Positions 26,257 to 34,978 of a stretch of DNA of 64,000 nucleotides are shown one piece after another. The notes under the pieces were generated by a model that was not told where the DNA came from, searched no databases, and worked only from the letters and a program-made list of their open reading frames with translations. The number at the start of each line of letters is the position of its first letter. The stretch's first letter is position 1. Location of the stretch: NCBI RefSeq assembly GCF_001457795.1, contig NZ_LN898211.1:62001-126000 (forward strand), given 5' to 3'. The translations under genes were made by a program, and so were the position numbers. The stretch is from Olsenella massiliensis. Lineage in GTDB: Bacteria > Actinomycetota > Coriobacteriia > Coriobacteriales > Atopobiaceae.

Positions 26257-29200
26257 ATGCAAGCCGAGGAGCCCAAATTGTTGAGGAAGGCATCGAGAGG
26301 CCTTCTTAGTGCGCTTCGCACGAGAGTGGGAATGTCCTTTGCGGCCGCCCTTCTTGTGGCGGCAGGTGCGACGCTTCCCGCCCTTGCGGCACCGACGGAG
26401 GCTCCGGGACAGTCGGAAACGTCTGTGGCTGCGGACGGCGCCCTTCCCTCGAGCGGCGCTGACGTCGTGGACGAAGCCGCGCCTTTGGAGGCCTCCGCCC
26501 CCTCTGTGCCCGCCCCGGCGGCAGCGCGCTCACCGCAGGTTTCCGTCTCTCTTGATGCCCACTGGAGCAACGCCGTCGATGCCAGCGTCAAGGATTACCA
26601 CTACAACGGCAGCGACCTGAGCCATATCTATCTGACTCCCCAGGACAACGCCCAAAAGACGGCGGGACTCGCCCTGAGCGCTCATGTAGTCAGCGACACC
26701 GTGTCCGTCTGGAAGCCCGGCACCATCAGGATCACGCTGCCCTCCCGGCTCTTCTCGTCCTGGGCGGGGGACGCAAACGTCAATGCCAGGCAGAACACGA
26801 GCATTACATACGATGACCAGTTGAGCTGGAGTTTCGCGCAGGCTCCCGCCCAACCCGCCGGCTCCCAGTACAACTACACGGACAACGGCGACGGAACGAT
26901 AACCCTGACGAACTTTGCAGACGTGGCAGGAAGCAACACTCTGGACTTTGGGCTGTCGTACACCTACCGCCCGAGCTTCGTGAAGGTCGGCCCTGACGGC
27001 ACCATCGCCAACCAGCAGTACCAGGTCACCTATCAGCTCGACAGCGACGGCGACGGAACGTTTGACGCGAGCGAGACCACGACGAGGGCGCTTTTGGTCG
27101 ACCTTACGACCAGCCTCAGGCAGGGAAGGCTGGAATACGAGATCTCGAGCCTCAACCAAGCGGACGGCGACGCCTTTCTCGCGTGGCAGCCGAGCTGGGG
27201 AGCGAGGCCGGTCGACGCAAGCGACTACTTCTATGTCGTGTGGCACGCCCAGTATCAGCCCGGACGCGGCACGTCCATCGGCACGTACGCCACCTTCAAG
27301 GACACGGGGTCCCAGGGCGAGTTCGTAGGCATGTACAGCTGGGCGTGGCGCGGCTCCGGCGAGCCGGGAATAAAGGCATACCCGGGCATCGGCGGGGGCA
27401 AAAACGGCGCCTACGTCAATGTCGACAACGACTGGACCGTGGCGGCTGTCGTCGGCGAGCAGCGCGCCACCGAGAGCAGCCTTGAGGTCAGGGATGATGT
27501 TTACCCCACGCCCCGGCACGTCTTCGTCCTCAAGCGATACCCGCGCTCGATGCTCGAGGAGGCCATGAAGAACGGCACGGACGTGACCGTGAGCGACAGC
27601 TTCTCGGTGGACGAGAAGGCCTACGACGGCCAGTCGTACGCCCTTGCGGCAGACGCGCAGAAGACGCTCCACTTTTCCAAGGGCGAGGGAAGCTTTGGCC
27701 TTTACAACAGGAATTCGGCCCTGATGAACTATGAGTCCGGAAGGACCTTCCTGCTTGACGGCAACCCCGTGAGGCTCCAGAGTCCTGCATGGGGCGGGCC
27801 TTCCGCGCCCAGCTTCCATCTTGAGAGCGCCTTGGCCACGGCTCCCGCCGCCCTATGGAACGAAGAGAGCGGCAGCTTTGATGTTGCGCCGTGGCAGCTT
27901 AGATATGAGCAGGGGGCGCCATACTATTCACAGGACGTCGCCAGCGGTACGAGCACCGCCTCCCAATGGGAGAAGCTCTCTGCCCTTGATGACGCAGACT
28001 ATTTCTACCGCGGCTTCTCAGTGAGCTTTGCCGCCCATGGGGCTCTCAACACCCCCATCGGCGCGATGGCCGACCCTGCGGAGGACACCGCCCCCTTGAG
28101 CGTGTCCGTCTACATTCGCAAGGCCGGCAGCACGGAGTGGACGCAGTTTGCCACCGTCACCAAGACGAACAAAACGTATGCCGCCGTGGACATGTCGGGG
28201 ACGCCGCTTGCCACGTACGAAGACGGCGGTGACGCAGACACACCAGGGCGCGGCATCACGCTCTACCAGCTTCCCGCCGACGTGGCCGGCATTCGCTACG
28301 AGGCATCTGACCTGAGCGCGTACGCCATGGACCTGAGCGACAAGACCTCGATGATGTTGAGGCCCACCGCACACCTCAAGGGATTGCTCCAAGCTGCAAA
28401 GGACGCGGGAAGCGCGAGCTATGTGACTCAGATTGCGACTCAGAGCATCAACGGCACCCAGACGGGCATCTCGACGGGGCAGAATCTGGGCACCGCCACC
28501 TATCGCCTTTCCGACCTGCGCCTCTCCTCAAACATCTGGAAGACTGCGGCGGCACCAAAGGACGTCGAGGACTGTCCCGAGGGCGAGTACGAGGAGAGCA
28601 AAATCTGGGTGTCGGCATCAAACTCCATTTCGAGTCACGAGCAGCCGGATGTGACGGGCGACCCCCAGAAGGACAACGAGCTGTTCAGAGGGTACGTCTT
28701 TGCGAAGGGGGAGTTCGTCGACCTTCTGCCCGCCGGCACCACCGTTGACCCCAAGAGCGTCGCCGTGAACCTCAACGGCACGTATCACTGGTACACGAGC
28801 AGCGATCCAAAGGCCAAATTACCCAAGGTCACCGACGTGCGCGTCTCGTTTGAGTCCAACTACCAGGAATCCGGCATGACGCTCATGCGCGTGTCCTACG
28901 CGATGCCGCAGGAGGTCCTGGATAGCATTCACCGCGCGGACACCTATACCGTCTCCTTGACCTACAAGCTGCGAAACAGCTACACCAACATCAAGGACAG
29001 GGGCCTCACTCTGGTGAACTCGGCGGGCTTCATCAACAGGAACCCAAACGCCCCCACGAGCTTTGCCCCTGGGAATAGCATCAAGACGCCTGACAACCTG
29101 AGCTTTGGCAGGTTCTTCTCTCAAATAGAGAAGAAGGACCCTGACACTACGATGTATGCGCAGACGACGGTGAACTACAGGCCGGTGGACATTCACTCCT

Positions 29201-30618
29201 CGGGTCTGTACCTCCAGGTGGCGAGCGACGAGGAAGGAACATATGCGTCACAGGCAAGCATCCTTGGTGGCAGGGGTTACAGCTACCGCATGAGCTATGA
29301 GCTCGAGAAGAAGACCCGTGCAGACAGGCTGGTCCTTTGCGACGTGTTCGAGAGGGGCAACTCGGATGCCGACTCCATGTGGCAGGGCAGCTTCAAGCGT
29401 CTGGACGTGAGCGCCCTCGAGGCGAAGCCGCAGTACGGGGACCCCAGCGACACCCTCAAGCCGGTCGTGTACTACTCGACGAAGCTCACAAGCGACAAGG
29501 ACCTGCCATCAGAGGGGCCGGACCTCTCGGACGCGTCAGTCTGGAGCACGGAGCTTCCCAAGGACAAGGACGGCAACGACGACCCATCCCAGGTCACCGC
29601 GATCGCCATCGACTGCACGAAGACTGACAAGGGCAACGATTTCATCCTGGACCAGGGCTTGTCCCTGAGCGCCTTTGCCTACTTCGACGGCCCGACCGAC
29701 AAGTCGCTTGCCGGCACGTCGGCGGTCAATCGCCTGAACATGTACGCTCGCACCTTCATGGGGACCTCTGCCCCACCGGAGGCACGCGTCAAGCTCGAAC
29801 AGGCGTCTGCCGGCGTCACGGTAGGCTTCGACACGATTGACGTGACGGCGAAGAAGACCTGGAATGACAAGCTTGACCCGCAGAAGGCAAGCGAGGTGTC
29901 CCTTCAGCTCATGAGGAAGACCGCGACCGAGCAGGATTTCAGCGCCGTGGGAGAGCCCGTCACCACGCAAGGGCTCTCGTACACGTGGAGGGACCAGGAC
30001 GAGAAGGACCCCCAGGGCAACCCCTACCAGTACAAGGTCAGCGAGCTCAACGTCCCCGAACAGTACGAGGTCACCTACGACGACGGGACCGCGCGGGGCA
30101 ACGCGTACGCGTTTGGCATAACGAACACGCTGCGCACCGTTGACGTCTCTGCGGCGAAGTCCTGGTCGGGCGGCGCCGACGCCGATCACGGGGAGGTGCG
30201 GCTCCAGCTCCTGAGATCCGTTGGCGGCGAAGCTCCCGAGGCGGTCGGCAAGCCGGTGGAGACCGAGGGTCTCTCCGTCGTGTGGAAGGGCGTGCCCGAG
30301 CTAGACCAGCAGGGCCGCGCGTACGTCTACTCCGTGGCCGAGCTCTCAACGTCGGGCGAGCCCCTCGCCGCGGGGGACATGCGCGGCGACTACCGCGTGT
30401 CCTACGGCGTCGCGGATGACGGCACTCTTACGGTGACAAACGAGTTCGTTGCCCCGTCCACGCCCGATACGCCCACTCCCGAGCCTCCGACGCCCAAGGC
30501 GGATGTCGCTCTGCCCCGTACGGGCGACGAGGGGCCGATTGCCCTCCTAGCCCTTGCGGCCGCCGGCGTCGCGCTTGGGCTTGCGGGTCTCCTGGCGAGC
30601 AAGAGCAGCGAGAGCTAG
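26257..30618 (+). CDS. Large LPXTG-anchored surface protein with CNA-B repeats
   Basis: A 1453-residue cell-wall protein. Residues 1-45 form a signal peptide ending LPALA. A long extracellular region of unrecognised fold follows. Two CNA-B-type beta domains (about 1190-1290 and 1290-1395) each open with VDV/IDV..KSW or KTW and end near TVTNEF or FGITNT. The end is a Pro-rich linker, LPRTG at 1419-1423, a hydrophobic stretch and a short polar tail. Sortase would anchor it to peptidoglycan; adhesion or pilus-like function is inferred. ATG 26257 is supported by GAGAGGGG at 26241-26248; in-frame starts at 26218 and 26227 are weaker. Base usage is more relaxed than in its neighbours, and the gene sits alone between long direct repeats. 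Confidence 0.92.
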   Translation: MQAEEPKLLRKASRGLLSALRTRVGMSFAAALLVAAGATLPALAAPTEAPGQSETSVAADGALPSSGADVVDEAAPLEASAPSVPAPAAARSPQVSVSLDAHWSNAVDASVKDYHYNGSDLSHIYLTPQDNAQKTAGLALSAHVVSDTVSVWKPGTIRITLPSRLFSSWAGDANVNARQNTSITYDDQLSWSFAQAPAQPAGSQYNYTDNGDGTITLTNFADVAGSNTLDFGLSYTYRPSFVKVGPDGTIANQQYQVTYQLDSDGDGTFDASETTTRALLVDLTTSLRQGRLEYEISSLNQADGDAFLAWQPSWGARPVDASDYFYVVWHAQYQPGRGTSIGTYATFKDTGSQGEFVGMYSWAWRGSGEPGIKAYPGIGGGKNGAYVNVDNDWTVAAVVGEQRATESSLEVRDDVYPTPRHVFVLKRYPRSMLEEAMKNGTDVTVSDSFSVDEKAYDGQSYALAADAQKTLHFSKGEGSFGLYNRNSALMNYESGRTFLLDGNPVRLQSPAWGGPSAPSFHLESALATAPAALWNEESGSFDVAPWQLRYEQGAPYYSQDVASGTSTASQWEKLSALDDADYFYRGFSVSFAAHGALNTPIGAMADPAEDTAPLSVSVYIRKAGSTEWTQFATVTKTNKTYAAVDMSGTPLATYEDGGDADTPGRGITLYQLPADVAGIRYEASDLSAYAMDLSDKTSMMLRPTAHLKGLLQAAKDAGSASYVTQIATQSINGTQTGISTGQNLGTATYRLSDLRLSSNIWKTAAAPKDVEDCPEGEYEESKIWVSASNSISSHEQPDVTGDPQKDNELFRGYVFAKGEFVDLLPAGTTVDPKSVAVNLNGTYHWYTSSDPKAKLPKVTDVRVSFESNYQESGMTLMRVSYAMPQEVLDSIHRADTYTVSLTYKLRNSYTNIKDRGLTLVNSAGFINRNPNAPTSFAPGNSIKTPDNLSFGRFFSQIEKKDPDTTMYAQTTVNYRPVDIHSSGLYLQVASDEEGTYASQASILGGRGYSYRMSYELEKKTRADRLVLCDVFERGNSDADSMWQGSFKRLDVSALEAKPQYGDPSDTLKPVVYYSTKLTSDKDLPSEGPDLSDASVWSTELPKDKDGNDDPSQVTAIAIDCTKTDKGNDFILDQGLSLSAFAYFDGPTDKSLAGTSAVNRLNMYARTFMGTSAPPEARVKLEQASAGVTVGFDTIDVTAKKTWNDKLDPQKASEVSLQLMRKTATEQDFSAVGEPVTTQGLSYTWRDQDEKDPQGNPYQYKVSELNVPEQYEVTYDDGTARGNAYAFGITNTLRTVDVSAAKSWSGGADADHGEVRLQLLRSVGGEAPEAVGKPVETEGLSVVWKGVPELDQQGRAYVYSVAELSTSGEPLAAGDMRGDYRVSYGVADDGTLTVTNEFVAPSTPDTPTPEPPTPKADVALPRTGDEGPIALLALAAAGVALGLAGLLASKSSES

Positions 30619-30716
30619 CCGTTGCGCGCCGACGGATCGCTGACGTCGGCGACGCGCGCCATGAGCGGGAGGCCGCAGCGCTGCCGTGCGGGCGTTCCCG
30701 ATCGTAGCGCTTGACG

Positions 30717-30743
30717 GAGGCCGGGGGGGTCACCCCCGGCCTC
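30717..30743 (+). terminator. Hairpin downstream of the adhesin gene
   Basis: GAGGCCGGGGG (30717-30727) pairs perfectly with CCCCCGGCCTC (30733-30743), 5-nt loop, followed by GCCCTTG. It is the duplicate of the hairpin after ridA. Confidence 0.6.
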
Positions 30744-30846
30744 GCCCTTGCACGCCCCTATGTACCGCCGTCTTCGGGCGGGCGCGCGGCTCGTCCGTGC
30801 CGGTTTCGGTGCCGTCTCCCCGGGCCTGAGGTCCGCGGCGTGCCGC

Positions 30847-31113
30847 ACCTATACGTTTGAGAGCGGTGCCGCCGCGCACCTATACGTTTGAGAGGCCGGA
30901 GGAGACAGACCTATAGGCTTGAGGAATTGTCGCGGCGTTTGCCCAGGTAGAAATTCTCCTTTTTCCTCAAACCTATAGCTCTGCACGGGAGAGGCCCGCA
31001 AACTTATAGGAACCCACACGCGGGACCCGCAAACCTATTGGAACCCGCGCGCGGCGCTCGCGAGCCTATAGGAACCGGTAGGAATCGGTGCGCAGCACCC
31101 GCAGACCTATGGG
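30847..31113. repeat. Phased palindrome array B
   Basis: Octamers start at 30848, 30879, 30910, 30972, 31003, 31034, 31065 and 31106, giving steps of 31, 31, 62, 31, 31, 31, 41. Orientation is the same as array A: TTTGAG or CTTGAG arms left, CAAAC-type arms right. The central core is nearly identical (GGCGTTTGCCCAGG, CCTTTTTCCTCAAACC). Several octamers are degenerate (CTTATAGG, CCTATTGG) but keep their positions. Confidence 0.9.
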
Positions 31114-31269
31114 GATGCCCCCCGGCGCCAGGCCGGAGACCCCCGCCGCAGGCCCGGGCGGCTCGCGTCACGCGGGAAGGCCTCCCCATCCGTCGCATGG
31201 CGGTCAAGGTTGATCGCATCCTCAGAGTCGGCCCTGCGGTCACCCGCGGTCACGTGCCGCGCGAACACG

Positions 31270-31965
31270 TCACCCCAGAAGAGAGACGCCCATCACGCGG
31301 GGGATGCGGGCACCTGCGTCGGTGACGCTGAGGAGTCGTGCGAGCTCCTCGCCAAACCGGGCGGCCTCGTCCCTGCGTCCCTCGCCGTCGCATTGATTCA
31401 CCAGCACGACGTCCGGCGTGACCACCCCCTGCTCCATCTCCCACGCGAGGTGTCGAGCCATGAGCTCGGGCGTCGCGACATCGCCGCCGTCCACCCCCAG
31501 CCGCTCGCAGATAAGCTGAGGCCTGTGCACGACCTCGGCAATGCGTCTGCCAAACCCGCTCGCACCCACGAGAAGGATGGTTCTTCGCGTCGTTGCGGGC
31601 ACGTTGGGCTCCCAGTCCGCGTGCGCCTTGAGGGGCCGCCCATGAGCGCCGTCGGCTTCCACGAGGACGTAGTCGGCCCGCCTCGCCAGCTCCGCGACGG
31701 AAAGTGACGGCGCGGCGAGCTTGCCCTCCCGCCCCGGTGCCCCCACGCAGACGACCCGAGATGACCTCAGGCCCTCCTCGACGGACTGCGCGTCGCCGTC
31801 CGTGACGAGGGGCATGTTGTCAAAGGGAAGGATGTGGGTGGACGTGGTGAGGATGACGGAACCCGGCAGCTCGTGGGCGAGCCGTGCAAGCAGCGACGTC
31901 TTTCCGCCGCTGCCCACCACTGACGTGACGCCCGGCGCCACTCGCAGCGACCTATATAAATTCAT
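31270..31965 (-). CDS. yqeC: Selenium cofactor maturation protein YqeC
   Basis: A 231-residue P-loop protein of the YqeC family, found with selenium-dependent molybdenum hydroxylases. The Walker A-like GSGGKTSLLARL is at about residues 18-29, YVLVEADGAHGRPLKAH in the middle is the family hallmark, and VLVNQCDGEGR follows. Exact chemistry is unknown; it is thought to act in inserting the labile selenium ligand. ATG 31965 has only a weak ribosome site. It is divergent from yedF across a palindromic operator, and a TATACT on its strand (31987-31992) could be its -10. Confidence 0.9.
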   Translation of the reverse strand: MNLYRSLRVAPGVTSVVGSGGKTSLLARLAHELPGSVILTTSTHILPFDNMPLVTDGDAQSVEEGLRSSRVVCVGAPGREGKLAAPSLSVAELARRADYVLVEADGAHGRPLKAHADWEPNVPATTRRTILLVGASGFGRRIAEVVHRPQLICERLGVDGGDVATPELMARHLAWEMEQGVVTPDVVLVNQCDGEGRRDEAARFGEELARLLSVTDAGARIPRVMGVSLLG

Positions 31966-32010
31966 AAGGTTACCTAACTGTTTGTTAGTATATGGTAAGT
32001 GAGCGACACC

Positions 32011-32032
32011 GTTATAGTTCTGTAACTATAAC
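32011..32032. promoter_or_regulatory. Palindromic operator, copy 2 (yqeC/yedF)
   Basis: GTTATAGTT-ctgt-AACTATAAC, a perfect 9-bp inverted repeat with a 4-bp spacer. It lies in the divergent promoter region of yqeC and yedF and matches the site at 16429-16450. CTAACTGTTTGTT (31974-31986), seen also before xdhABC, is nearby. Confidence 0.75.
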
Positions 32033-32085
32033 AATCAGCCACTGCCGGCGTGACGCTGGTTCCCGGCACAAGGAGGGGATGTCAC

Positions 32086-32697
32086 ATGCATATCGATGCG
32101 AGAAACCTAGCCTGTCCCCGTCCCGTCGTCCTCGCCCTTGAGGCCCTGCCCAAGCTCAAGCCGGGCGAGAGCCTTGACATCCTGGTCAACGACGACGTCG
32201 CCTCGGCCAACCTCACACGCCTCGCCGCAGAGAAGGGCTGTGCGCTGACGACGGTCGCGCAGGGCCAGGAGACGACCCTCACCCTCACGCCGAACGCCCC
32301 CGTCGAGCAGAGCGCCTCCGCGTCGGCCGAGGCCGCCGGCTTCTGCGAGATTCCCGGTCGTGGCGACGCCGTGATCGTGGTTGACGCCGACACCATGGGA
32401 CGCGGCAGCGAGGAGCTTGGACGCATCCTGGTCAAGGGGCTCCTGTACGCCCTGGCCCATCAGGATCAGGTGCCGCGCCTGGCGCTCTTCTACAACGGCG
32501 GCGCGCACCTCACCTGCGAGGGGAGCGAGTCTCTGGACGACATCCGCGAGCTCGAGGCGCGCGGGACCCAGATTCTGACCTGCGGCACCTGCCTTGACTT
32601 TTATGGCATCCGCGAGCGGCTCGCCGTGGGCGGCGTGACGAACCTCTACGAGATCGCCAAGGTCTTTGCCGAGAACCCCGGCGTGACGGTGCTCTAG
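32086..32697 (+). CDS. yedF: Selenium metabolism protein YedF (TusA-like + DsrE-like)
   Basis: A 203-residue two-domain protein. Residues 1-72 are a SirA/TusA-like domain with the CPxP motif (NLACPRPVV, Cys near 10), which in the family carries sulfur or selenium. The second part (about 90-203) is DsrE-like, with VVDADTMGRGSEELG and LTCGTCLDFYGI. The family marks bacteria with SelD and selenium-dependent hydroxylases and probably carries selenium between donor and acceptor. AGGAGGGG (32071-32078) sets ATG 32086. It is the first gene of the + strand block that runs to mogA. Confidence 0.92.
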   Translation: MHIDARNLACPRPVVLALEALPKLKPGESLDILVNDDVASANLTRLAAEKGCALTTVAQGQETTLTLTPNAPVEQSASASAEAAGFCEIPGRGDAVIVVDADTMGRGSEELGRILVKGLLYALAHQDQVPRLALFYNGGAHLTCEGSESLDDIRELEARGTQILTCGTCLDFYGIRERLAVGGVTNLYEIAKVFAENPGVTVL

Positions 32698-32716
32698 GGC
32701 GCGTCGGGCTGTCGCC

Positions 32717-33913
32717 ATGCATCCGCAGAGCCAACGTCGGGTCTATCTGAACTGCGCCGCAACCTCCGTCGTGCGGCCTCCTTGCGTCACGGAGGCGGTC
32801 GTGCGCGCCCTGGGGTCGCTCGGCAGCTCCGGACGCGGGGCGGGCGGGTGCGAGCTGGGAGCGGCCCGCGCCGTCATGGTCGCGCGCGAACGCGTCTGCC
32901 GGCTCTTCAACGGGGTCCGGCCCGAGCGCGTCGTCATGTGCGCCAACGCGACGATGGCGCTCAACCTGGCCATCCTGGGCACAGTGAGGCCGGGCGACCA
33001 CGTGGTCGCGACGGCGTGGGACCACAACTCCGTGCTGCGGCCCCTCTTTGCCCTGCGCGACGAGAGGGGAGTCAGCCTGGACGTCGTCGGCGCGGACGAG
33101 CGCGGCGCACTGGACCTTGACGAGCTGGCTCGCCTCGTGACGCCGGGAACGCGGCTGGTGACCTGCACCCATGCCTCCAACCTCACCGGCGACGTGTGCG
33201 ACGTCGGTGCCGTCGCGCGCATAGCCCACGATGCCGGCGCGCTTCTGCTGGTGGACTGCGCCCAGACGGCGGGTGCGCGTCCCGTTGACATGCAGGCTCT
33301 TGGCGCCGATCTGCTCGCGTTCACCGGGCACAAGGCGCTCATGGCGCCTCAGGGCACCGGCGGCCTGATCGCAAGGCCCGGCGTCGAGGTCATGCCCACG
33401 CTGCGCGGCGGCACGGGCGTGCGTTCGTTTGACGAAGGGATGCCTGAGGCCTGGCCCGAGCACCTTGAGGCGGGCACGCTGAACGCCCATGGCATCGCGG
33501 GCCTCTCCGCCGCGCTGGCATGGCTTGACGACCTTGGCGTCGAGCGGGTGCATCGTCACGACCTCGCCCTGGTGCGTCGCTTTGCAAAGGGCGTGCGCTC
33601 CCTGGAAGGCTGCACGCTGTATGGTGGCCTGCCACGCGACCTCGCGCTGCTTGACGGCAGCCGGCCGGAACGGGACCATGCGCCCGTGCTCGCCCTGAAC
33701 GTGAGGGGATGGGAGTCGTCGGCGCTCGCCCTGGCGCTCGAGGAGCGCCACGGCATCTCGGTCAGGGCGGGCGCCCACTGCGCGCCGCTCATGCACCGGG
33801 CTCTCGGCACCTCCAGGACGGGGGCGGTGCGCTTTTCGTTTGGGTGGTTCACGAGCGACCAGGACGTTGACTACGCGCTCGACGCCCTGGGCAGGCTGGC
33901 GAGGGAGGCGTAG
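32717..33913 (+). CDS. Class V aminotransferase (cysteine desulfurase/selenocysteine lyase-like)
   Basis: A 398-residue PLP enzyme of the NifS/Csd fold. The PLP Lys is in FTGHKALMAPQGTGG near residue 205; LVDCAQTAGARPVD supplies the Asp that contacts the PLP ring, and a candidate catalytic Cys is in RAGAHCAPLMH near residue 354. Position among yedF, a DUF3343 protein, yqeB and selD argues that it liberates selenium (or sulfur) from an amino acid for the hydroxylase cofactor. Ordinary Fe-S-cluster desulfurase function cannot be excluded. It starts 20 bp after yedF. Confidence 0.85.
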   Translation: MHPQSQRRVYLNCAATSVVRPPCVTEAVVRALGSLGSSGRGAGGCELGAARAVMVARERVCRLFNGVRPERVVMCANATMALNLAILGTVRPGDHVVATAWDHNSVLRPLFALRDERGVSLDVVGADERGALDLDELARLVTPGTRLVTCTHASNLTGDVCDVGAVARIAHDAGALLLVDCAQTAGARPVDMQALGADLLAFTGHKALMAPQGTGGLIARPGVEVMPTLRGGTGVRSFDEGMPEAWPEHLEAGTLNAHGIAGLSAALAWLDDLGVERVHRHDLALVRRFAKGVRSLEGCTLYGGLPRDLALLDGSRPERDHAPVLALNVRGWESSALALALEERHGISVRAGAHCAPLMHRALGTSRTGAVRFSFGWFTSDQDVDYALDALGRLAREA

Positions 33914-33917
33914 CGCC

Positions 33918-34154
33918 ATGGGACGAAGACTCGAGGCACGGACGGTGGCCGCGTTTGACTCCACGCACGAGGCGCTCGAGGCGGAGCGCATCTGCCGCGA
34001 GCGGGGGGTGGCGGGCCGGCTCATCCCGACGCCCACCGCCATCCGCGCGGACTGCGGGCTGGCCTGGGCCATGCCGCCCGAGGCCCGAGGTGACTTTGAG
34101 GAGGCGGCGCGCCACGGCTTCGTGGTCGCGGGCCTGTACGACCTGGAGCTTTGA
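33918..34154 (+). CDS. DUF3343 small selenium/sulfur-carrier-like protein
   Basis: A 78-residue protein resembling DUF3343. The N-terminal strand-helix TVAAFDSTHEALEAERICRERG precedes IRADCGLAW, whose Cys would be the carrier residue. Such proteins are found beside yedF-type and SelD genes and are proposed to ferry persulfide or perselenide. It starts 5 bp after the aminotransferase stop and ends 13 bp before yqeB, suggesting a hand-over chain: lyase, carrier, then SelD/YqeB. Confidence 0.8.
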   Translation: MGRRLEARTVAAFDSTHEALEAERICRERGVAGRLIPTPTAIRADCGLAWAMPPEARGDFEEAARHGFVVAGLYDLEL

Positions 34155-34167
34155 GGAGGTGGCAGGG

Positions 34168-34974
34168 ATGCTGGTGGTTGTACGAGGCGCGGGTGACCTT
34201 GCGACCGGCATAGCGATTCGGCTGCACCGTGCGGGATGCGACGTGATCATGCTGGACGTGGCCGTGCCCACGGCGGTTCGTCGGACCGTGAGCTTCTCCG
34301 AGGCCGTCCGCCTGGGCGAGGCGACGGTCGAGGACGTGGTTGCCCGCCGGTGCGCGGACGTGAGGCAGGCGCGTGCGACCGTGCGCGCGGGTGACGTCGC
34401 GGTGCTGGTTGACGGCGAGGGTGCCTGCATCGCCGCCCTTGCCCCCGACGTCCTGGTGGACGCCATCATCGCCAAGCGCAACGTCGGCACCACCAAGGAC
34501 ATGGCTCCCATCGTCATCGGCGTGGGGCCCGGCTTTCACGCGGGGCACGACTCCTCGGCGGACTGCCATGCCGCCATCGAGACAAAGCGCGGCCATTACC
34601 TGGGGCGCGTGATCTATGACGGCACGCCCATCCCCAACACGGGCGTGCCGGGCTTCGTCGGCGGGCACGCCGCCGACCGCGTCCTGCGCGCCCCCGCGGC
34701 CGGGAGCTTCAAGCCGCTCATGAGCATAGGCGACACGGTGAGGCAGGGCGACCTTGTCGCCACCGTTGACGGCACGCCGCTTCTCGCCACGATAGACGGC
34801 GTGCTCAGGGGGCTGCTCCAGGAGGGCGTCCCCGTGGTCGAGGGCATGAAGTCGGGCGACATCGACCCGCGCTGCAAGCGGGGGCACTGCTTCTCGTGCT
34901 CGGACAAGGCCCGCGCCGTCGCAGGCGGCGTGCTCGAGGCCGTCGCGGGCCTGTCGGGAAGGCTCAGGGGGTAG
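34168..34974 (+). CDS. yqeB: Selenium-dependent molybdenum hydroxylase system protein YqeB
   Basis: A 268-residue protein of the YqeB family, a marker of the selenium-dependent molybdenum hydroxylase trait. The N-terminus VVVRGAGDLATGIAIRLHRAG is a Rossmann-like nucleotide loop. DAIIAKRNVGTTKDMAP and VIGVGPGFHAGHDSSADCH follow in the middle, and a Cys-containing CKRGHCFSC lies near the end. GAGGAGGT precedes ATG 34168. Its exact step is not known. It is encoded 4 bp before selD. Confidence 0.93.
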   Translation: MLVVVRGAGDLATGIAIRLHRAGCDVIMLDVAVPTAVRRTVSFSEAVRLGEATVEDVVARRCADVRQARATVRAGDVAVLVDGEGACIAALAPDVLVDAIIAKRNVGTTKDMAPIVIGVGPGFHAGHDSSADCHAAIETKRGHYLGRVIYDGTPIPNTGVPGFVGGHAADRVLRAPAAGSFKPLMSIGDTVRQGDLVATVDGTPLLATIDGVLRGLLQEGVPVVEGMKSGDIDPRCKRGHCFSCSDKARAVAGGVLEAVAGLSGRLRG

Positions 34975-34978
34975 CGCC

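Larger units (their letters stand above)
30680..31201. repeat. Right copy of long direct repeat flanking the adhesin gene
   Basis: Second copy of the element at 25516-26110, same orientation, about 522 bp; shorter because its array has 8 octamers rather than 10. It fills most of the gap between the adhesin stop and the end of yqeC (convergent genes). No gene is supported in it. Confidence 0.85.

Noticed and set aside
26257-30618. Transposon or integrative element carrying the adhesin
   Set aside because: No transposase, integrase, terminal inverted repeats or target duplications were found; only long direct repeats flank it.
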